The notes below the pieces were generated by a model. It made no database searches. It saw nothing but the letters and a program-made list of their open reading frames with translations, and was not told the DNA's origin. Shown one piece after another: positions 52,625 to 63,800 of a stretch of 64,000 nucleotides of DNA; position 1 is the stretch's first letter, and each line of letters starts with the position of its first letter. A program made the position numbers and the translations under genes. Source of the DNA: JAPLKB01 sp964429485 (lineage in GTDB: Bacteria > Desulfobacterota > Syntrophorhabdia > Syntrophorhabdales > Syntrophorhabdaceae); contig CAYSBW010000002.1 in assembly GCA_964429485.1 (NCBI GenBank), positions 1 through 64,000 on the forward strand, in the 5' to 3' direction.

Positions 52625-52715
52625 ACTTTAAAATTGCACATACCCCGTAAGACAAAAAAGCTGTTATCGGGCATAATTTATCCAATGAAGCTTATCAGCT
52701 CCAGGAGAAGGTATC

Positions 52716-53835
52716 ATGTTGGACGATATTAAAAGTAAAATAGATACATTAGAGGAAAGAATAAACAACATAAGAGGCTATCTTTGACCTTTCTGCCTTA
52801 AATAATCAAATTAACAAACTTGATAGAGAAATTTCCAAAGAAGGTTTCTGGGAAGACCAGGAAAAGGCTCAGAAAATATTAAAGGAAAGGTCGAAGCTTC
52901 AGGAAGAGACTGATCGATGGGGAGGACAGGAGAACGAACTTGAGGAGATACTTATACTCAGTGACATAGTTAAAGAAACTGATGACCCGAAGGATGTGGA
53001 TGAGCTGCTTAGGAGAGTTCAATTTCTTGATGATTCATTAAATAAATATGAAATTGAAAGAATGCTTGGCGATGAAAACGATAAGGAAAATGCAATAGTC
53101 TGTATAAATGCAGGTGCTGGTGGAACAGAGGCCCAGGATTGGGTTGAAATGTTGCTTAGGATGTACCTTAAATGGGCTGAGAAGGAGAAATTTGAAACAG
53201 AAATGGTTGATTTAATACAAGGAGATGAAGCAGGTGTAAAAAGTGTAACTTTTCTTGTAAGAGGTCAGTATGCCTATGGTTATTTAAAATGTGAAACGGG
53301 TATTCACAGACTGGTAAGAGTTTCTCCATTTGATGCAAATAACAGGAGACACACTTCTTTTGCGTCGGTATATGCCTATCCAGAATTGCCTGACGACATA
53401 TTGGTGGATATTAATGAAGAGGATTTAAAGATAGATACATTCAGATCAAGCGGCCCTGGAGGCCAGCATGTAAACAGAACAGAATCTGCCATAAGAATTA
53501 CCCATCTTCCTACCAATATTGTTGTCCAGTGCCAGAACGAAAGATCCCAGCATAAAAACAAGGCAATAGCAATGTCAATATTGAAATCGAGACTCTATGA
53601 ACTTGAAAAGAAGAAGCAGGAAGAGAAGATGGATAGTATAAACAAAGAGAAAAAGGATATTGCCTGGGGCAGTCAAATTCGGTCTTATATTTTGCATCCA
53701 TACAAACTTGTAAAGGACCACAGGACTAAAATAGAAGAGCACAATGCAGATGCAGTACTTGATGGTGAAATAGAACCCTTCATCAAAGCCTGCCTTTTGT
53801 ACTTGACTTTTGAACGCAAAAAGGAGGATAATTAG
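52716..53835 (+). CDS. prfB: Peptide chain release factor 2 with programmed +1 frameshift
   Basis: 372 residues when the +1 shift is made. ATG 52716 follows AGGAGAAGG. Codons 1-23 end RGYL, then the in-frame TGA at 52785-52787. The site CTT-TGA-C with an AGAGG just upstream is the classic RF2 autoregulatory slip site: scarce RF2 lets the ribosome shift and make more. The second part starts DLSALNNQI and holds the stop-recognition SPF motif (VSPFDANNRRHTSF) and the catalytic GGQ (SGPGGQHVNRT). Recognises UAA and UGA. In this organism UGA may also be selenocysteine, so competition is expected. Confidence 0.97.
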
Positions 53836-53841
53836 AACAAT

Positions 53842-54075
53842 ATGGAACTGTTGGACGAAAATAAATTAAATGAACTTGAAGCAAAAATAGAGAAACTTGT
53901 AATAAGTTTCAAGGCAATGAAAGAAGAAAAAGATAAGCTTATGCACAGGATTCAGGTTTTGGAAGAGCAGAATATGGAGCTTGAAGAAGAAACTGAGATT
54001 TCAAAGAGCGAAAAGGAAATGATTGCCAATAAAATTTCGAAGATCCTCGAAAAAATAGACAATGCTGAGGTTTGA
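53842..54075 (+). CDS. Small coiled-coil protein, ZapB-like
   Basis: 77 residues, almost wholly coiled coil (LEAKIEKLVISFKAMKEEKDKLMHRI, LEEQNMELEEETEISKSEKEMI). Size, composition and the place directly before zapA fit the cell-division factor ZapB, which links FtsZ-bound ZapA to other division proteins. The sequence alone is too simple for certainty. Confidence 0.65.
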   Translation: MELLDENKLNELEAKIEKLVISFKAMKEEKDKLMHRIQVLEEQNMELEEETEISKSEKEMIANKISKILEKIDNAEV

Positions 54076-54083
54076 AAAGATAA

Positions 54084-54344
54084 ATGGGTAAAAAGGTTGA
54101 AGTAAAGATACTAAATCAACCATTTACGTTTATAGGCGAGGACGAAGACAGAATAAGAAGGGTAGCACAGGAAGTTGATGAAAGGATAAATCGTATTGTT
54201 AATGATTACAAAATAGTAAACACCATGAATGCAGTTATAATGGCAATGATGGAACTGGCAGATGATTTTTACGAGATAAGGGCACATGCTGAAAGATTCG
54301 AGGGCAGAACTCTTGGTCTTTTAAGAATGGTTGAAGAATTATGA
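54084..54344 (+). CDS. zapA: Cell division protein ZapA
   Basis: 86 residues. KVEVKILNQPFTFIGEDEDRIRRVAQEVDERINRI is the ZapA globular head; the C-terminal half forms the coiled coil (TMNAVIMAMMELADDFYEIRAHAERFE). It crosslinks FtsZ filaments at mid-cell. The 6S RNA gene follows the stop at once, an arrangement seen in other proteobacteria. Confidence 0.93.
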   Translation: MGKKVEVKILNQPFTFIGEDEDRIRRVAQEVDERINRIVNDYKIVNTMNAVIMAMMELADDFYEIRAHAERFEGRTLGLLRMVEEL

Positions 54345-54522
54345 AATTCCCTGCGGTGTGCGTGATAGATGGTGTACTTTGAGCCAACACCTCTTTAATG
54401 GGAACTTCCTCTTGTTGTTGTGTGCAAGCTTGCCCTGGTGCAAGAAGCCTGATGCAACAATAAAGTGCCCACTTAAATCAGAGGTTCAAGACATACTGTT
54501 TACACGGCATTCGCGGGGATTT
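54345..54522 (+). ncRNA. ssrS: 6S RNA
   Basis: Found from position and structure. The 5' end ATTCCCTGCGGTGTGCGTG pairs with the 3' end CGGCATTCGCGGGGAT, closing a stem of about 178 nt length, the usual size. The middle is rich in paired segments around an open centre that mimics a melted promoter and traps sigma-70 RNA polymerase in stationary phase. The GGTTCAAG-to-GAGCC pairing region (54483 with 54396) supports this. A T7 run follows at the end. The gap 54523-54677 after it shows no gene. Confidence 0.85.
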
Positions 54523-54677
54523 TTTTAGGTTAGTTGCTGAGAAAAAAGAGGTTTGAATATAAATAACTTTATGTTGCTTGGAGGTATATAAAATTTCATT
54601 TCAGCAGTAATATAAGTTAGTCTTTTCTCTCAACATACTGGCCCCTAATATTTTTACATATTTAATGAGGGGGCAAT

Positions 54678-56231
54678 TTGAATAATATTGCAATTATTAT
54701 AGTTATAGCTTTATTGGCTGTTTTTGCAGGTTTTGTGCTTGCTCTTTTCATACAGAAAAAAAGAATAGGTGAGTACGAAAAAATAGGCAAAAAAATACTG
54801 GAAGATGCAAAGAAAGAGGCGGATGTTCTCATAAGAGAGGCATCTATTCAGGCCAAAGATTTTGCAATTCAGTCAAAAAATGAGTTTGAGCAGGAAGTAA
54901 AAAGCAGAAAAATTGAACTTCAAAATATCGAAAGACGTCTTTCACAGAAAGAAGCAAATCTTGATAAAAAAATTGAATCCATAGACAAAAAAGAAGATGA
55001 GCTGTTAAGGAAGGACAAGGAAGCAAAAAACAAACATGCTCAACTTGATAGTAAGATAAAAGAATATGAAAATCTGCTCATAATCGAACGGGAAAAACTC
55101 GAAAAAATATCGGAATTGACTTCTGAAGAAGCAAAAAAAATCCTCATGGATTTAATGGAGGATGATGCTAAATACGAAGCTATTAAAATCTGCAAAAAAA
55201 TAGAAGAAGATGCAAGAGAAAGAGCAGACAAAAAAGCCAAAGAAATTATAGCCCAGTCTATTCAGAGGTATGCGGGTGATTATGTGGGAGAAGATGCTGT
55301 TTCAACTGTTTCCCTACCAAATGAGGAGATGAAGGGAAGAATTATAGGCAGGGAGGGGAGGAACATCAGGGCTCTTGAAGCTGCAACAGGTGTTGATATT
55401 ATAATTGATGATACGCCGGAAGCTGTTGTACTTTCATGTTTTAACCCGATAAGGCGGGAAGTTGCAAGGATTGCAATTGAAAGGCTTATAAGCGATGGCA
55501 GGATTCACCCCGCCAGAATAGAAGAAGTTGTTTCAAAAGTGGCTGAAGAGATGGAGGAAAAGATCAAAGAATCCGGTGAACAGGCTATCTTTGATTTGGG
55601 AATACACAACGTGCATCCTGAACTTGTAAGGTTGTTGGGAAGACTTAAGTATAGAAGCAGTTATGCTCAGAATATATATCAACATTCCCTTGAAGTTGCA
55701 TTTATATGTGGTATTATAGCATCGGAGTTAAGGGTTAATATTAAAGAAGCAAAGAGAGCAGGACTTCTGCACGATATAGGAAAGGCAGTGGATCATGAGG
55801 TTGAGGGTTCGCATGCTTCGCTTGGTGCGGACCTTGCGAAGAAACATGGCGAAAGTGATGCAATTGTACATGCAATTCTTGCACATCATGAGGACGTTCC
55901 GGCTTCGGGAATACTGGATGTTATTGTTCAGGCTGCCGATGCTCTTTCCGGTGCTCGCCCGGGGGCGAGAAGGGAAATGCTGGAAACCTACATAAAAAGA
56001 CTTGATGAACTTGAGCGTATTTCCAATAGCTTTACCGGTGTTGAGAAATCCTATGCAATACAGGCAGGAAGAGAAATAAGAATTATTGTAAGCAGTGAAA
56101 AAATAAATGACGATCAGATATTTTTGTTGTCAAGGGATATTGCAAAAAAGATAGAAACTGACCTTTCCTACCCCGGACAGATAAAGATTGTGGTAATCAG
56201 AGAAACGAGGGCTGTAGAATATGCAAAATGA
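54678..56231 (+). CDS. rny: Ribonuclease Y
   Basis: 517 residues from a TTG start with GAGGGGG before it. An N-terminal membrane helix (residues 1-25), a long coiled coil (about 30-200), the KH domain (GRIIGREGRNIRALEAATGVDIIIDDTPEAVVLS) and the HD domain with metal site HDIGKAVDHEVEGSH and AHHEDV. An endoribonuclease that starts mRNA turnover. It is cotranscribed with ymdB (11-base overlap). Confidence 0.97.
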   Translation: MNNIAIIIVIALLAVFAGFVLALFIQKKRIGEYEKIGKKILEDAKKEADVLIREASIQAKDFAIQSKNEFEQEVKSRKIELQNIERRLSQKEANLDKKIESIDKKEDELLRKDKEAKNKHAQLDSKIKEYENLLIIEREKLEKISELTSEEAKKILMDLMEDDAKYEAIKICKKIEEDARERADKKAKEIIAQSIQRYAGDYVGEDAVSTVSLPNEEMKGRIIGREGRNIRALEAATGVDIIIDDTPEAVVLSCFNPIRREVARIAIERLISDGRIHPARIEEVVSKVAEEMEEKIKESGEQAIFDLGIHNVHPELVRLLGRLKYRSSYAQNIYQHSLEVAFICGIIASELRVNIKEAKRAGLLHDIGKAVDHEVEGSHASLGADLAKKHGESDAIVHAILAHHEDVPASGILDVIVQAADALSGARPGARREMLETYIKRLDELERISNSFTGVEKSYAIQAGREIRIIVSSEKINDDQIFLLSRDIAKKIETDLSYPGQIKIVVIRETRAVEYAK

Positions 56232-56997
56232 GATAAGGGTTTTATTCCTTGGAGATGTTATAGGTAAACCCGGTAGAAGAGCTGTTGAAATATTCATAAA
56301 TAACGTCAATGCGGATTTTAAAATAATAAACGGTGAGAATCTTGCGAGTGGTATAGGGATTACACCGAGAGTTGCTCTGGAGATGTTGTCATGTGGAGTT
56401 GATTTGATAACCACTGGCAACCATGTATGGAAAAAGAAAGAAACAGCCCCTTTTCTGGCAGAAGAGCAGCGAGTTATCAGACCCCTTAATTATCCGGAGG
56501 GAACTCCTGGTATTGGATATAAGATCATTAAAAAGAATGATAAAGAATTATGTGTTGCCAATGTTGAAGGAAGGATTTTTATGAGCCCCCTTGAATGCCC
56601 CTTCAGGGCAATGAAAGATCTTGCGGAACGTTTTGGCAATGAGGTTCCAATAATAGTTGATTTTCATGCCGAGGCAACTTCGGAAAAAGTTGCTCTTGGA
56701 TGGTATCTTGATGGTAAAGTATCAGCAGTGATGGGAACCCATACCCATGTACAGACAGCCGATGAAAGGATTTTACCGGAAGGTACCGGATATATTACAG
56801 ATGTTGGTATGACTGGTTCTGCTGATTCGGTAATAGGAATGGATAAAACAGCTGTTTTGAAGAGATTTATTACTATGATGCCCCATAAATATGAAGTTGG
56901 AAAAGAAAACATTGAAGTCCAGGGAGTGATTCTGACGATAGACAGTAAAACTAAGAAGTGCTTAAAAATAGAGCGTATAAAGGAAAGTATCAGATGA
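56221..56997 (+). CDS. ymdB: YmdB-family metallophosphoesterase (cyclic-nucleotide phosphodiesterase type)
   Basis: 258 residues. Di-iron phosphodiesterase family TIGR00282. Metal-site words: FLGDVIGKPGRRAV, INGENLASGIGIT, TGNHVW, DFHAEATSEK, GTHTHVQTADER and DVGMTGSADSVIG. Bacillus YmdB hydrolyses 2',3'- and 3',5'-cAMP; the neighbour rny is the same as in firmicutes. Substrate here is inferred from the family. Confidence 0.95.
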   Translation: MQNEIRVLFLGDVIGKPGRRAVEIFINNVNADFKIINGENLASGIGITPRVALEMLSCGVDLITTGNHVWKKKETAPFLAEEQRVIRPLNYPEGTPGIGYKIIKKNDKELCVANVEGRIFMSPLECPFRAMKDLAERFGNEVPIIVDFHAEATSEKVALGWYLDGKVSAVMGTHTHVQTADERILPEGTGYITDVGMTGSADSVIGMDKTAVLKRFITMMPHKYEVGKENIEVQGVILTIDSKTKKCLKIERIKESIR

Positions 56998-57055
56998 AAG
57001 ATGTCAACAGTCGGCATCTCACTACCTGCAGAACAAAAGTGGGTTCAGGTGGATT

Positions 57056-58291
57056 ATGGATATAGAACAGGATATAGAATTAATAAAACGTGGCGCTGTT
57101 GATCTGATCAGTGAAAAGGAACTGAGAGACAAACTTTTAAAAGCAAAATCTGAAAGAAGGCCTTTGAGAGTCAAACTGGGCCTTGACCCTACTGCACCGG
57201 ATTTGCATCTTGGTCATACGGTTGTTCTTCAAAAATTAAAGCAATTTCAAGAACTCGGTCATACAGCAATTTTTCTGATTGGTGATTTTACCGGTATGAT
57301 CGGTGATCCTACAGGAAGAATTGAATCAAGACCTACGTTAACAAAAGAAGAGCTTCTTCAGAATGCAGAGACTTATAAAGAACAGGTTTTCAAAATTCTT
57401 GATCCTGATAAAACAGAAATCAGATTTAATAGTGAATGGATGGAAACAATGAGTGCTGCAGATATGATAAGGCTCTGCGCACAATACACAATGGCGAGAA
57501 TAATGGAGAGGGAAGATTTTAAAAACAGATATACAAACAATCTTCCAATAAGCATTCATGAATTTTTATACCCGCTAGTGCAGGGTTATGACTCTGTTGC
57601 TTTAAAAGCAGATGTTGAGCTTGGTGGTCACGACCAGATCTTCAATCTTTTTGTTGGTAGAGATTTACAGAAAGCATACGGTCAGGAATCACAGGTGATA
57701 GTTACAGTACCCCTTCTTGAAGGTACTGATGGCGTAAACAAGATGAGTAAAAGCTATAGCAACTATGTTGGAATAGATGAACCTTCTGATGTTATTTTCG
57801 GGAAACTGATGTCCATATCAGATGAGCTGATGTTGAAATATTACATTCTCTTAAGTGATATAGCCATTGAGGATTTCAAAACTTTAAACGATGGTTTAAA
57901 AACCGGAAAGGTTCATCCGAGAGACGCAAAGGTGAATTTTGCAAAAGAAATAGTAACACGGTTTCATGGAGCAGAAGCTGCAAATAATGCTTATGAAAAT
58001 TTTGAAAAGATCCACAAGGAAAAAAAGCTGCCCGATGATATTGAAACTGTGAAGTTGAAAAGAGAGGACAATTTAAAATGGATTCCCAGATTGCTTTTAG
58101 AGGCGGGAGTTGTTTTGTCAACTTCTGAAGGAAAGCGAATGATATCACAAGGCGCAGTATCATATTTTGAAATGGATGATCTGATAAAGTTAACAGGCGA
58201 AAATTTTCCCCTTGACGACAAAAAAGAAATAATTTTTAAAATAGGCAAAAGAAAATTCAGGAAAGTTGTTTTTGAAGAAAGTCAGTCTTGA
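57056..58291 (+). CDS. tyrS: Tyrosyl-tRNA synthetase
   Basis: 411 residues. Class I synthetase with the HIGH-like motif PDLHLGHT, the KMSKS loop (VNKMSKSYSNYVG), and the tyrosine-binding core LVQGYDSVALKADVELGGHDQIFN. The C-terminal S4-like RNA-binding domain (LLLEAGVVLSTSEGKRMISQGAVS) is complete, so this is the TyrZ/TyrS-type with VELGG. Directly before tRNA-Asn. Confidence 0.96.
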   Translation: MDIEQDIELIKRGAVDLISEKELRDKLLKAKSERRPLRVKLGLDPTAPDLHLGHTVVLQKLKQFQELGHTAIFLIGDFTGMIGDPTGRIESRPTLTKEELLQNAETYKEQVFKILDPDKTEIRFNSEWMETMSAADMIRLCAQYTMARIMEREDFKNRYTNNLPISIHEFLYPLVQGYDSVALKADVELGGHDQIFNLFVGRDLQKAYGQESQVIVTVPLLEGTDGVNKMSKSYSNYVGIDEPSDVIFGKLMSISDELMLKYYILLSDIAIEDFKTLNDGLKTGKVHPRDAKVNFAKEIVTRFHGAEAANNAYENFEKIHKEKKLPDDIETVKLKREDNLKWIPRLLLEAGVVLSTSEGKRMISQGAVSYFEMDDLIKLTGENFPLDDKKEIIFKIGKRKFRKVVFEESQS

Positions 58292-58333
58292 CTTGACATG
58301 AGGCTGTATTTTATAGTTAACTAAATACTGTAA

Positions 58334-58410
58334 TCCCCGGTAGCTCAATCGGCAGTAGCGTCTGGCTGTTAACCAGTAGGTTGCAGGTTCGAGTCCTGCC
58401 CGGGGAGCCA
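58334..58410 (+). tRNA. tRNA-Asn (GTT)
   Basis: Acceptor arm TCCCCGG (58334-58340) with CCGGGGA (58400-58406), anticodon loop CTGTTAA with GTT at 58368-58370, T-arm GCAGGTTCGAGTCCTGC, discriminator G and an encoded CCA (58408-58410). Confidence 0.97.
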
Positions 58411-58418
58411 AAAAAAAG

Positions 58419-58440
58419 TCCTGTAAAAATTTTTACAGGA
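58419..58440. terminator. Short palindromic terminator-like hairpin after tRNA-Asn
   Basis: Perfect 22-bp palindrome (TCCTGTAAAAA and complement). It has a T-rich centre and an A-rich left side, and sits 9 bp behind the tRNA. Probably works with the next hairpin. Confidence 0.5.
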
Positions 58441-58461
58441 TTAAAAAATATAGAGCAAAGT

Positions 58462-58499
58462 AAAAAGGATCTATGGAAGGAATGCCATAGATCCTTTTT
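58462..58499 (+). terminator. Rho-independent terminator after tRNA-Asn
   Basis: AAAAAGGATCTATGG pairs with CCATAGATCC followed by T6, an 8-nt loop. Ends the tyrS and tRNA transcript. Confidence 0.85.
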
Positions 58500-58607
58500 T
58501 ATTGTTTGGATCTTTCAATATGGTATTCTATAGTACTTGACAGATGATTTATCTATTATTGTTGAACAAAAAAGATTAATTGTAGTAATGTGTAGAGATT
58601 TGAATTT

Positions 58608-60734
58608 ATGAAAAAGTTTAACTTTAAAGAGTTCTTCAGTTATCAGGGGAATTACTGTTTTTTATATGTAATTTTCTTATTTTTATATATTTCCTGGTAT
58701 TTTGTTCAATGGCCAATATTTGCGGGAGATACAGATCTCTGGTACCACCTGAACGGAGGCAGATACATCCTGGAGCATGGAATTGTGCCAAAGGACAGCA
58801 GTTTTTTTTCATTTATCACACCTCCACGCGAATGGGTTGCCTACTATTGGTTTTTTCAGGTAGTAGTCTATAAAATTTATTCATTTTCAGGTTATTATGG
58901 CCTCATTTTTCTTCGAACAGTTATATTTCTTGCAACAATAATGATTATTTATCTGATTTTGAACCGGGGTATAAAGAAAAAACCTGATTTATGTACTGTG
59001 TTGATTTTTTCATTATTTATGCTCATGCTCCTCCCAAGATTCCATTTAATCAGACCCCACATGTTTACTTATTTTTTTATAGTTTTATTCATTCTGATTA
59101 TTGATTTAAAACCTAAGTATGTCATACTTCTGCCCCTTATTGCAGTACTATGGGTGAATTTACACGGGATAGAGTATCCAGTCATGCTTTTAATCGTATT
59201 ATCCTGTCTTGTTGATTTTTTTATCAAACGTATGCGAAATAAAAAACGTATTAACAAGGAGGAACTGTGTTATGTTATTCCTTTGATTCTTTCAGTGGCT
59301 GCTGTTTTTTGTACTCCCCATGGCACTGAGCTTACCTGGGTACCTTTTATTCCTACCGGATTTGCTTCACTTTATATTAATGAGATCCAGCACATAAAAG
59401 CAGAAGAACTTCTATCATTTCAAATTATAAAAATGGCACTTGCCTATGGGACTGTTTTTAATTTTTTGCTTTTTGTTTCATCCATCGCAGCAATAACAAT
59501 TATCCTTGACAGGAAAAACAGAAGAATAGGCCACCTGCTTATGTTTGCAGGAGGCCTTGTTCTACTGATCAAAGCGAACCGTTTCCGTTATGAATGTGCT
59601 TTGCTTTCACTGCCTCTTCTGAAGGATTTTCTGGCAGTTTTCGTGAAGAATCTTGAATTTAAACAAAGAATTATCAGACCTGTTGCAATAATTATCACCA
59701 TCTTTGCCATGATTATTCCTGTACTAACTCTGAAAAATTCCTTTATCAACCTTCCTGCCTATCCTTTTTCCCATAGAAATCTTCCTGAAGGAATCTGCAC
59801 TTTTCTGAAAAAAATGTCTGTGAATGGGGGTACGGTTTTTAACCACCCCAACCATGGCGGTTATATACAATGGATGCTCTATCCTGAATACAAGATATTT
59901 ATGGACATGGAGATCCCCTTTCTTTTTCTGAATGAAGATATTTTTACTGCAAATAATGCTTTTTCCAGCGATACAGGTCTTGCAAATATTATTAAAAAGT
60001 ATCATCCTTCTTTTATTATTACGCCTATAGGGAATAAAGGATTCAAGAGATTGATAGCCAAATATCCGGAATACAGAGTCATATTTTTTGATGAAACAGG
60101 GATCCTTTATGTTGATAAAAAACAGATTCCTGAAATAGCCGATCAATATGAATTAAAAGAAATTGATCCGTACAACATAACGAATATGAATATTAACTCT
60201 ATTTTTTTGGAAAAAAAAGATGAAGCTCTTCTGAAGGAATTATCAGTACTTGTACAAATTTATTCCGGTTGCGGCTTTACCAATCAGCTAATGGCACACA
60301 TATACCTTAAAAGAAATGATTACAGCAGGTCAATGTTTTATACGGAAAACATAATTAAAGATTATCCCGAGAACCCGACAGGATACAAACTTAAAGGAGA
60401 TGCATTAAAGGGTATGGGAAAATATGATGAGGCTATTTCAGAATATGAAAAAGCAATATACAGATCAGTTAACAAAGTTGAAATATACAGAGAAATAGCT
60501 TCGATAAAAATGAATCAGAAAAAATACAAAGAGGCATTTAAAATCCTTATGATGATTACAGACCCTTTCTCAGGGACTGACTATAAGTCCATGTATGATG
60601 TCTGTTTATCGGCAATTTTGTCAGGCAACAGGAGGGATGCGGAAATTCTCTTTAAATATGCCCTTCCTCTTGTTCCTGCGGAAGACAGGGAATGGAATGA
60701 AAAATATAATAAACTTTCAGAGATGATCAAATGA
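58608..60734 (+). CDS. Multi-pass membrane protein with C-terminal TPR region
   Basis: 708 residues. About ten hydrophobic helices fill residues 15-395. The first periplasmic loop reads AGDTDLWYHLNGGRYILEHGIVPKDSSFFSF, a layout reminiscent of GT-C glycosyltransferase-type integral membrane proteins with an acidic first loop. A soluble part (about 420-540, HPNHGGYIQWML..) precedes a TPR region (about 575-700, YKLKGDALKGMGKYDEAISEYEKAI). No catalytic residues are certain. Transfer of a lipid-linked sugar, or assembly of a surface polymer, is a guess only. Confidence 0.65.
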   Translation: MKKFNFKEFFSYQGNYCFLYVIFLFLYISWYFVQWPIFAGDTDLWYHLNGGRYILEHGIVPKDSSFFSFITPPREWVAYYWFFQVVVYKIYSFSGYYGLIFLRTVIFLATIMIIYLILNRGIKKKPDLCTVLIFSLFMLMLLPRFHLIRPHMFTYFFIVLFILIIDLKPKYVILLPLIAVLWVNLHGIEYPVMLLIVLSCLVDFFIKRMRNKKRINKEELCYVIPLILSVAAVFCTPHGTELTWVPFIPTGFASLYINEIQHIKAEELLSFQIIKMALAYGTVFNFLLFVSSIAAITIILDRKNRRIGHLLMFAGGLVLLIKANRFRYECALLSLPLLKDFLAVFVKNLEFKQRIIRPVAIIITIFAMIIPVLTLKNSFINLPAYPFSHRNLPEGICTFLKKMSVNGGTVFNHPNHGGYIQWMLYPEYKIFMDMEIPFLFLNEDIFTANNAFSSDTGLANIIKKYHPSFIITPIGNKGFKRLIAKYPEYRVIFFDETGILYVDKKQIPEIADQYELKEIDPYNITNMNINSIFLEKKDEALLKELSVLVQIYSGCGFTNQLMAHIYLKRNDYSRSMFYTENIIKDYPENPTGYKLKGDALKGMGKYDEAISEYEKAIYRSVNKVEIYREIASIKMNQKKYKEAFKILMMITDPFSGTDYKSMYDVCLSAILSGNRRDAEILFKYALPLVPAEDREWNEKYNKLSEMIK

Positions 60735-60814
60735 AGTGTTTATAAGCGTTAATTTTACAAGCAGAAGAACCACCAATTATAAAAGCACAGGCAGGATTTT
60801 TCAGGAATATGTAA

Positions 60815-63800
60815 ATGGAAAAAATAAGTTTAAAAACAAAAATGGCTGTAACGGTTTCCATACTTTTTTTATTGATATTTACAGGTGGAGCCTATCTCTT
60901 TGAAATGAAATTTGAAGGAGATTTTAAAAAAATTATTGCAGAGCAACAGTTTGAGCTTGTATCAAAATTATCGAAAGATATAGATAATAAATTATCTGAT
61001 GCTCAAAATAATTTAATTTCCACAGCTCTTTACTTACCTACTGACAATCTTGAAAATCATCCGCTGACTCAGAAAAATTTTGAAAAATCTTTGGAGCACC
61101 GTTATTTTTTAAAATCATTTTTTGACAACAGTATAAACCTTTTTTCAAAATCAGGAATACTTATAGCTCAGGTACCAGTAGAGCCTGAACAATACGGAAA
61201 GGATTTTTCACAAAGAGAATATATTCAACAAACCATTAAAACTAATAGGCCCTTTATTTCTAAGCCAATCATATCATCAAAACCTCCTCATGATCCTGTC
61301 GTAGTGTTTGCAGCTCCTGTTTTCAATAAAAAAAAGGAATTTATAGCTATTATGAGCGGGAGCGTTTCTCTGATAAGGGACAACGTTATCGGTGATCTGG
61401 GCAGTGTAAAAATAGGAAAAACAGGATATCTCTATATGTGCGGGCCGGACAGGACAATAATAGTGCATCCTGATAAAAGCCGGATTCTTAAACGGGATGT
61501 GCCGATAGGTGCAAATAAGGCCTTCGACAAAGCAATTGAAGGGTTTGAGGGGACAGAACAAACGATAAATTCAAGGGGTTTGCATGCAATTTCGAGCTTC
61601 AGAAGACTGAAAACAACAGGCTGGATATTATCCGCAAATTATCCTGTCAAAGAGGCATATGCAACAATATATGACACACGCTGGTTTATGGTCGGATATA
61701 CTTTGCTGTGCATTGCATTATGTGTTTTTGTTGTTGTCATTCTGATGAAAAAATATCTGTCCCCCCTTTCTGAACTTGCTGTTCAGGCTGAGGAAATAGG
61801 ATTATCAGGTGAATCAGGAAAGTATATCATGTTAACTTCCGGTGGAGAAATCGGGGCTCTTGTTTCATCATTCAACAAAATGCTGGAAAAGTTATTTGAA
61901 CGTGAAGAGCTGGGCAGACAATATCGTTTTATCGTTGATTCCATTACAGATTTAATGAGTTTTATTGATAGAAAATATAAACTTCAGGTTGTTAACAGTG
62001 CCTGGTGTCAAAATCTCAGTGCGAGACACGAAGATGTAATTGGGAAGGAAGTTGCTTATACATTTGGAGAAAAGGTCTTTCACGAAAAAATCAAGCCCAA
62101 TCTGGATAGATGTTTTGCAGGTGAAACAGTCTCATACCAGTTATGGCTTGATTTTAAATCAAAGGGACAAAAATATTGCGATGTGATATTTTATCCCTAT
62201 TTTAGAGATAATGATTTTATATCCCATGTTGTTTGTGTTATTCGTGACATTACTTTAAGGCGGGAATCAGAAGACCAGCTCAAAAAGCTGTCGCAGGCAG
62301 TTGAACAAAGTCCCGTAACCGTTGTCATTACAGACATTGAAGGGAATATAAAATACACAAATCCGAAATTTACCGAGACTACAGGCTATACAAAGGAAGA
62401 GGCCACAGGTCAGAATCCCCGTATTTTAAAATCAGGTGAAATGTCTCCGGAAAGTTACAGGATTTTGTGGGATACTATACTTTCCGGCCATGAATGGAAA
62501 GGTGAACTGCATAACAAAAAAAAGAACGGAGAATTTTACTGGGAATCAGCAACAATTTCTCCAATAAGAAACATGGAAGGGGATATAACAAATTTTATTG
62601 CTGTTAAAGAGGACATTACAGCGATAAAGATGGCCAATGAAGAGCTTGCAAAGTTATCCATTGTCGCAAGCAAAACTGATAATGCTGTGATTATTACAGA
62701 TAAAGATGGTTTTACTGAATGGGTGAATGAAGGTTTTACCCGTATAACAGGTTTTATATCTCAGGATATACTGGGGAAGAAACCAGGAGAATTATTGCAG
62801 GGGCCCCTCACCGATGAAAAAACTATTGAATTTGTAAGGGAATCTATAAAAAGTAAAAAAAGTTTTTCAGCGGAAATTTTAAACTACCACAAGAATGGAT
62901 CTACTTACTGGCTGTCTTTGGATGTGACACCTGTTAATGACGAAAAGGGATCTTTAACCCATTTTATCGCCATAGAAAGTGATATAACCGAACGTAAAAG
63001 AGTCGAAGCTGAATTAAAAGAGGCAAAAAAGATAGCTGAAGCAGCCAATCAGGCTAAAAGCGAATTCCTTGCCAGTATGAGTCATGAGATAAGAACTCCC
63101 ATGAATGCTATCATAGGGATGGCTGAACTCCTTGCTGAAACCCCGCTCAACAACGAGCAGCTCAGATATGTTGAAGTATTCAGGAATGCCGGAGAGAATC
63201 TTTTGAATATCATCAACGATATTCTTGATCTTTCAAAAATAGAAGCAGGTCATATTGATATTGAATCTGTTGAATTCAATCTTGAGGATCTCATTGAAAA
63301 AACATGCGAAGTAACAGTTATGCGTGCGCACAATAAAGGAATTGAATTTGCCTGTCGTATTCTTCCTGATGTACCGGTATATCTTACAGGCGATCCTGTA
63401 CGTCTGAGACAGATTCTTATAAACCTGACAGGTAATGCAATAAAGTTCACCGAGAAAGGAGAAGTCTTTCTTGAAGTAAAAAAGGAAGATCCGGATAACG
63501 GAATGCAGGACAGCACAATTCTCCTTTTTGCTATCAGAGATACAGGTATAGGAATACCCCCGGACAAGCTCGACAGGATATTTGAAAAATTCACCCAGGC
63601 TGATTCTTCCACTACAAGAAAATATGGTGGAACAGGGCTCGGTCTTCCAATATCAAAACGTCTTGCCGAACTCATGGGCGGAAGTATAACCGTTGAAAGT
63701 GAAATCAATAAGGGAAGCACATTTACCGTTAAGGTTCCTGTTAAAGTTCAGAAAGAGGCTGTTTCTGGTTTAACAGCCATGGGCAGGGCAAAAACTGTTG

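Noticed and set aside
52996..53835. Truncated release factor reading from the ATG at 52996
   Set aside because: The full prfB begins at 52716 and crosses the CTT-TGA-C frameshift site.
54331..54528. Plus-strand frame of 65 codons behind zapA
   Set aside because: It coincides with the 6S RNA, whose closing stem explains the sequence.
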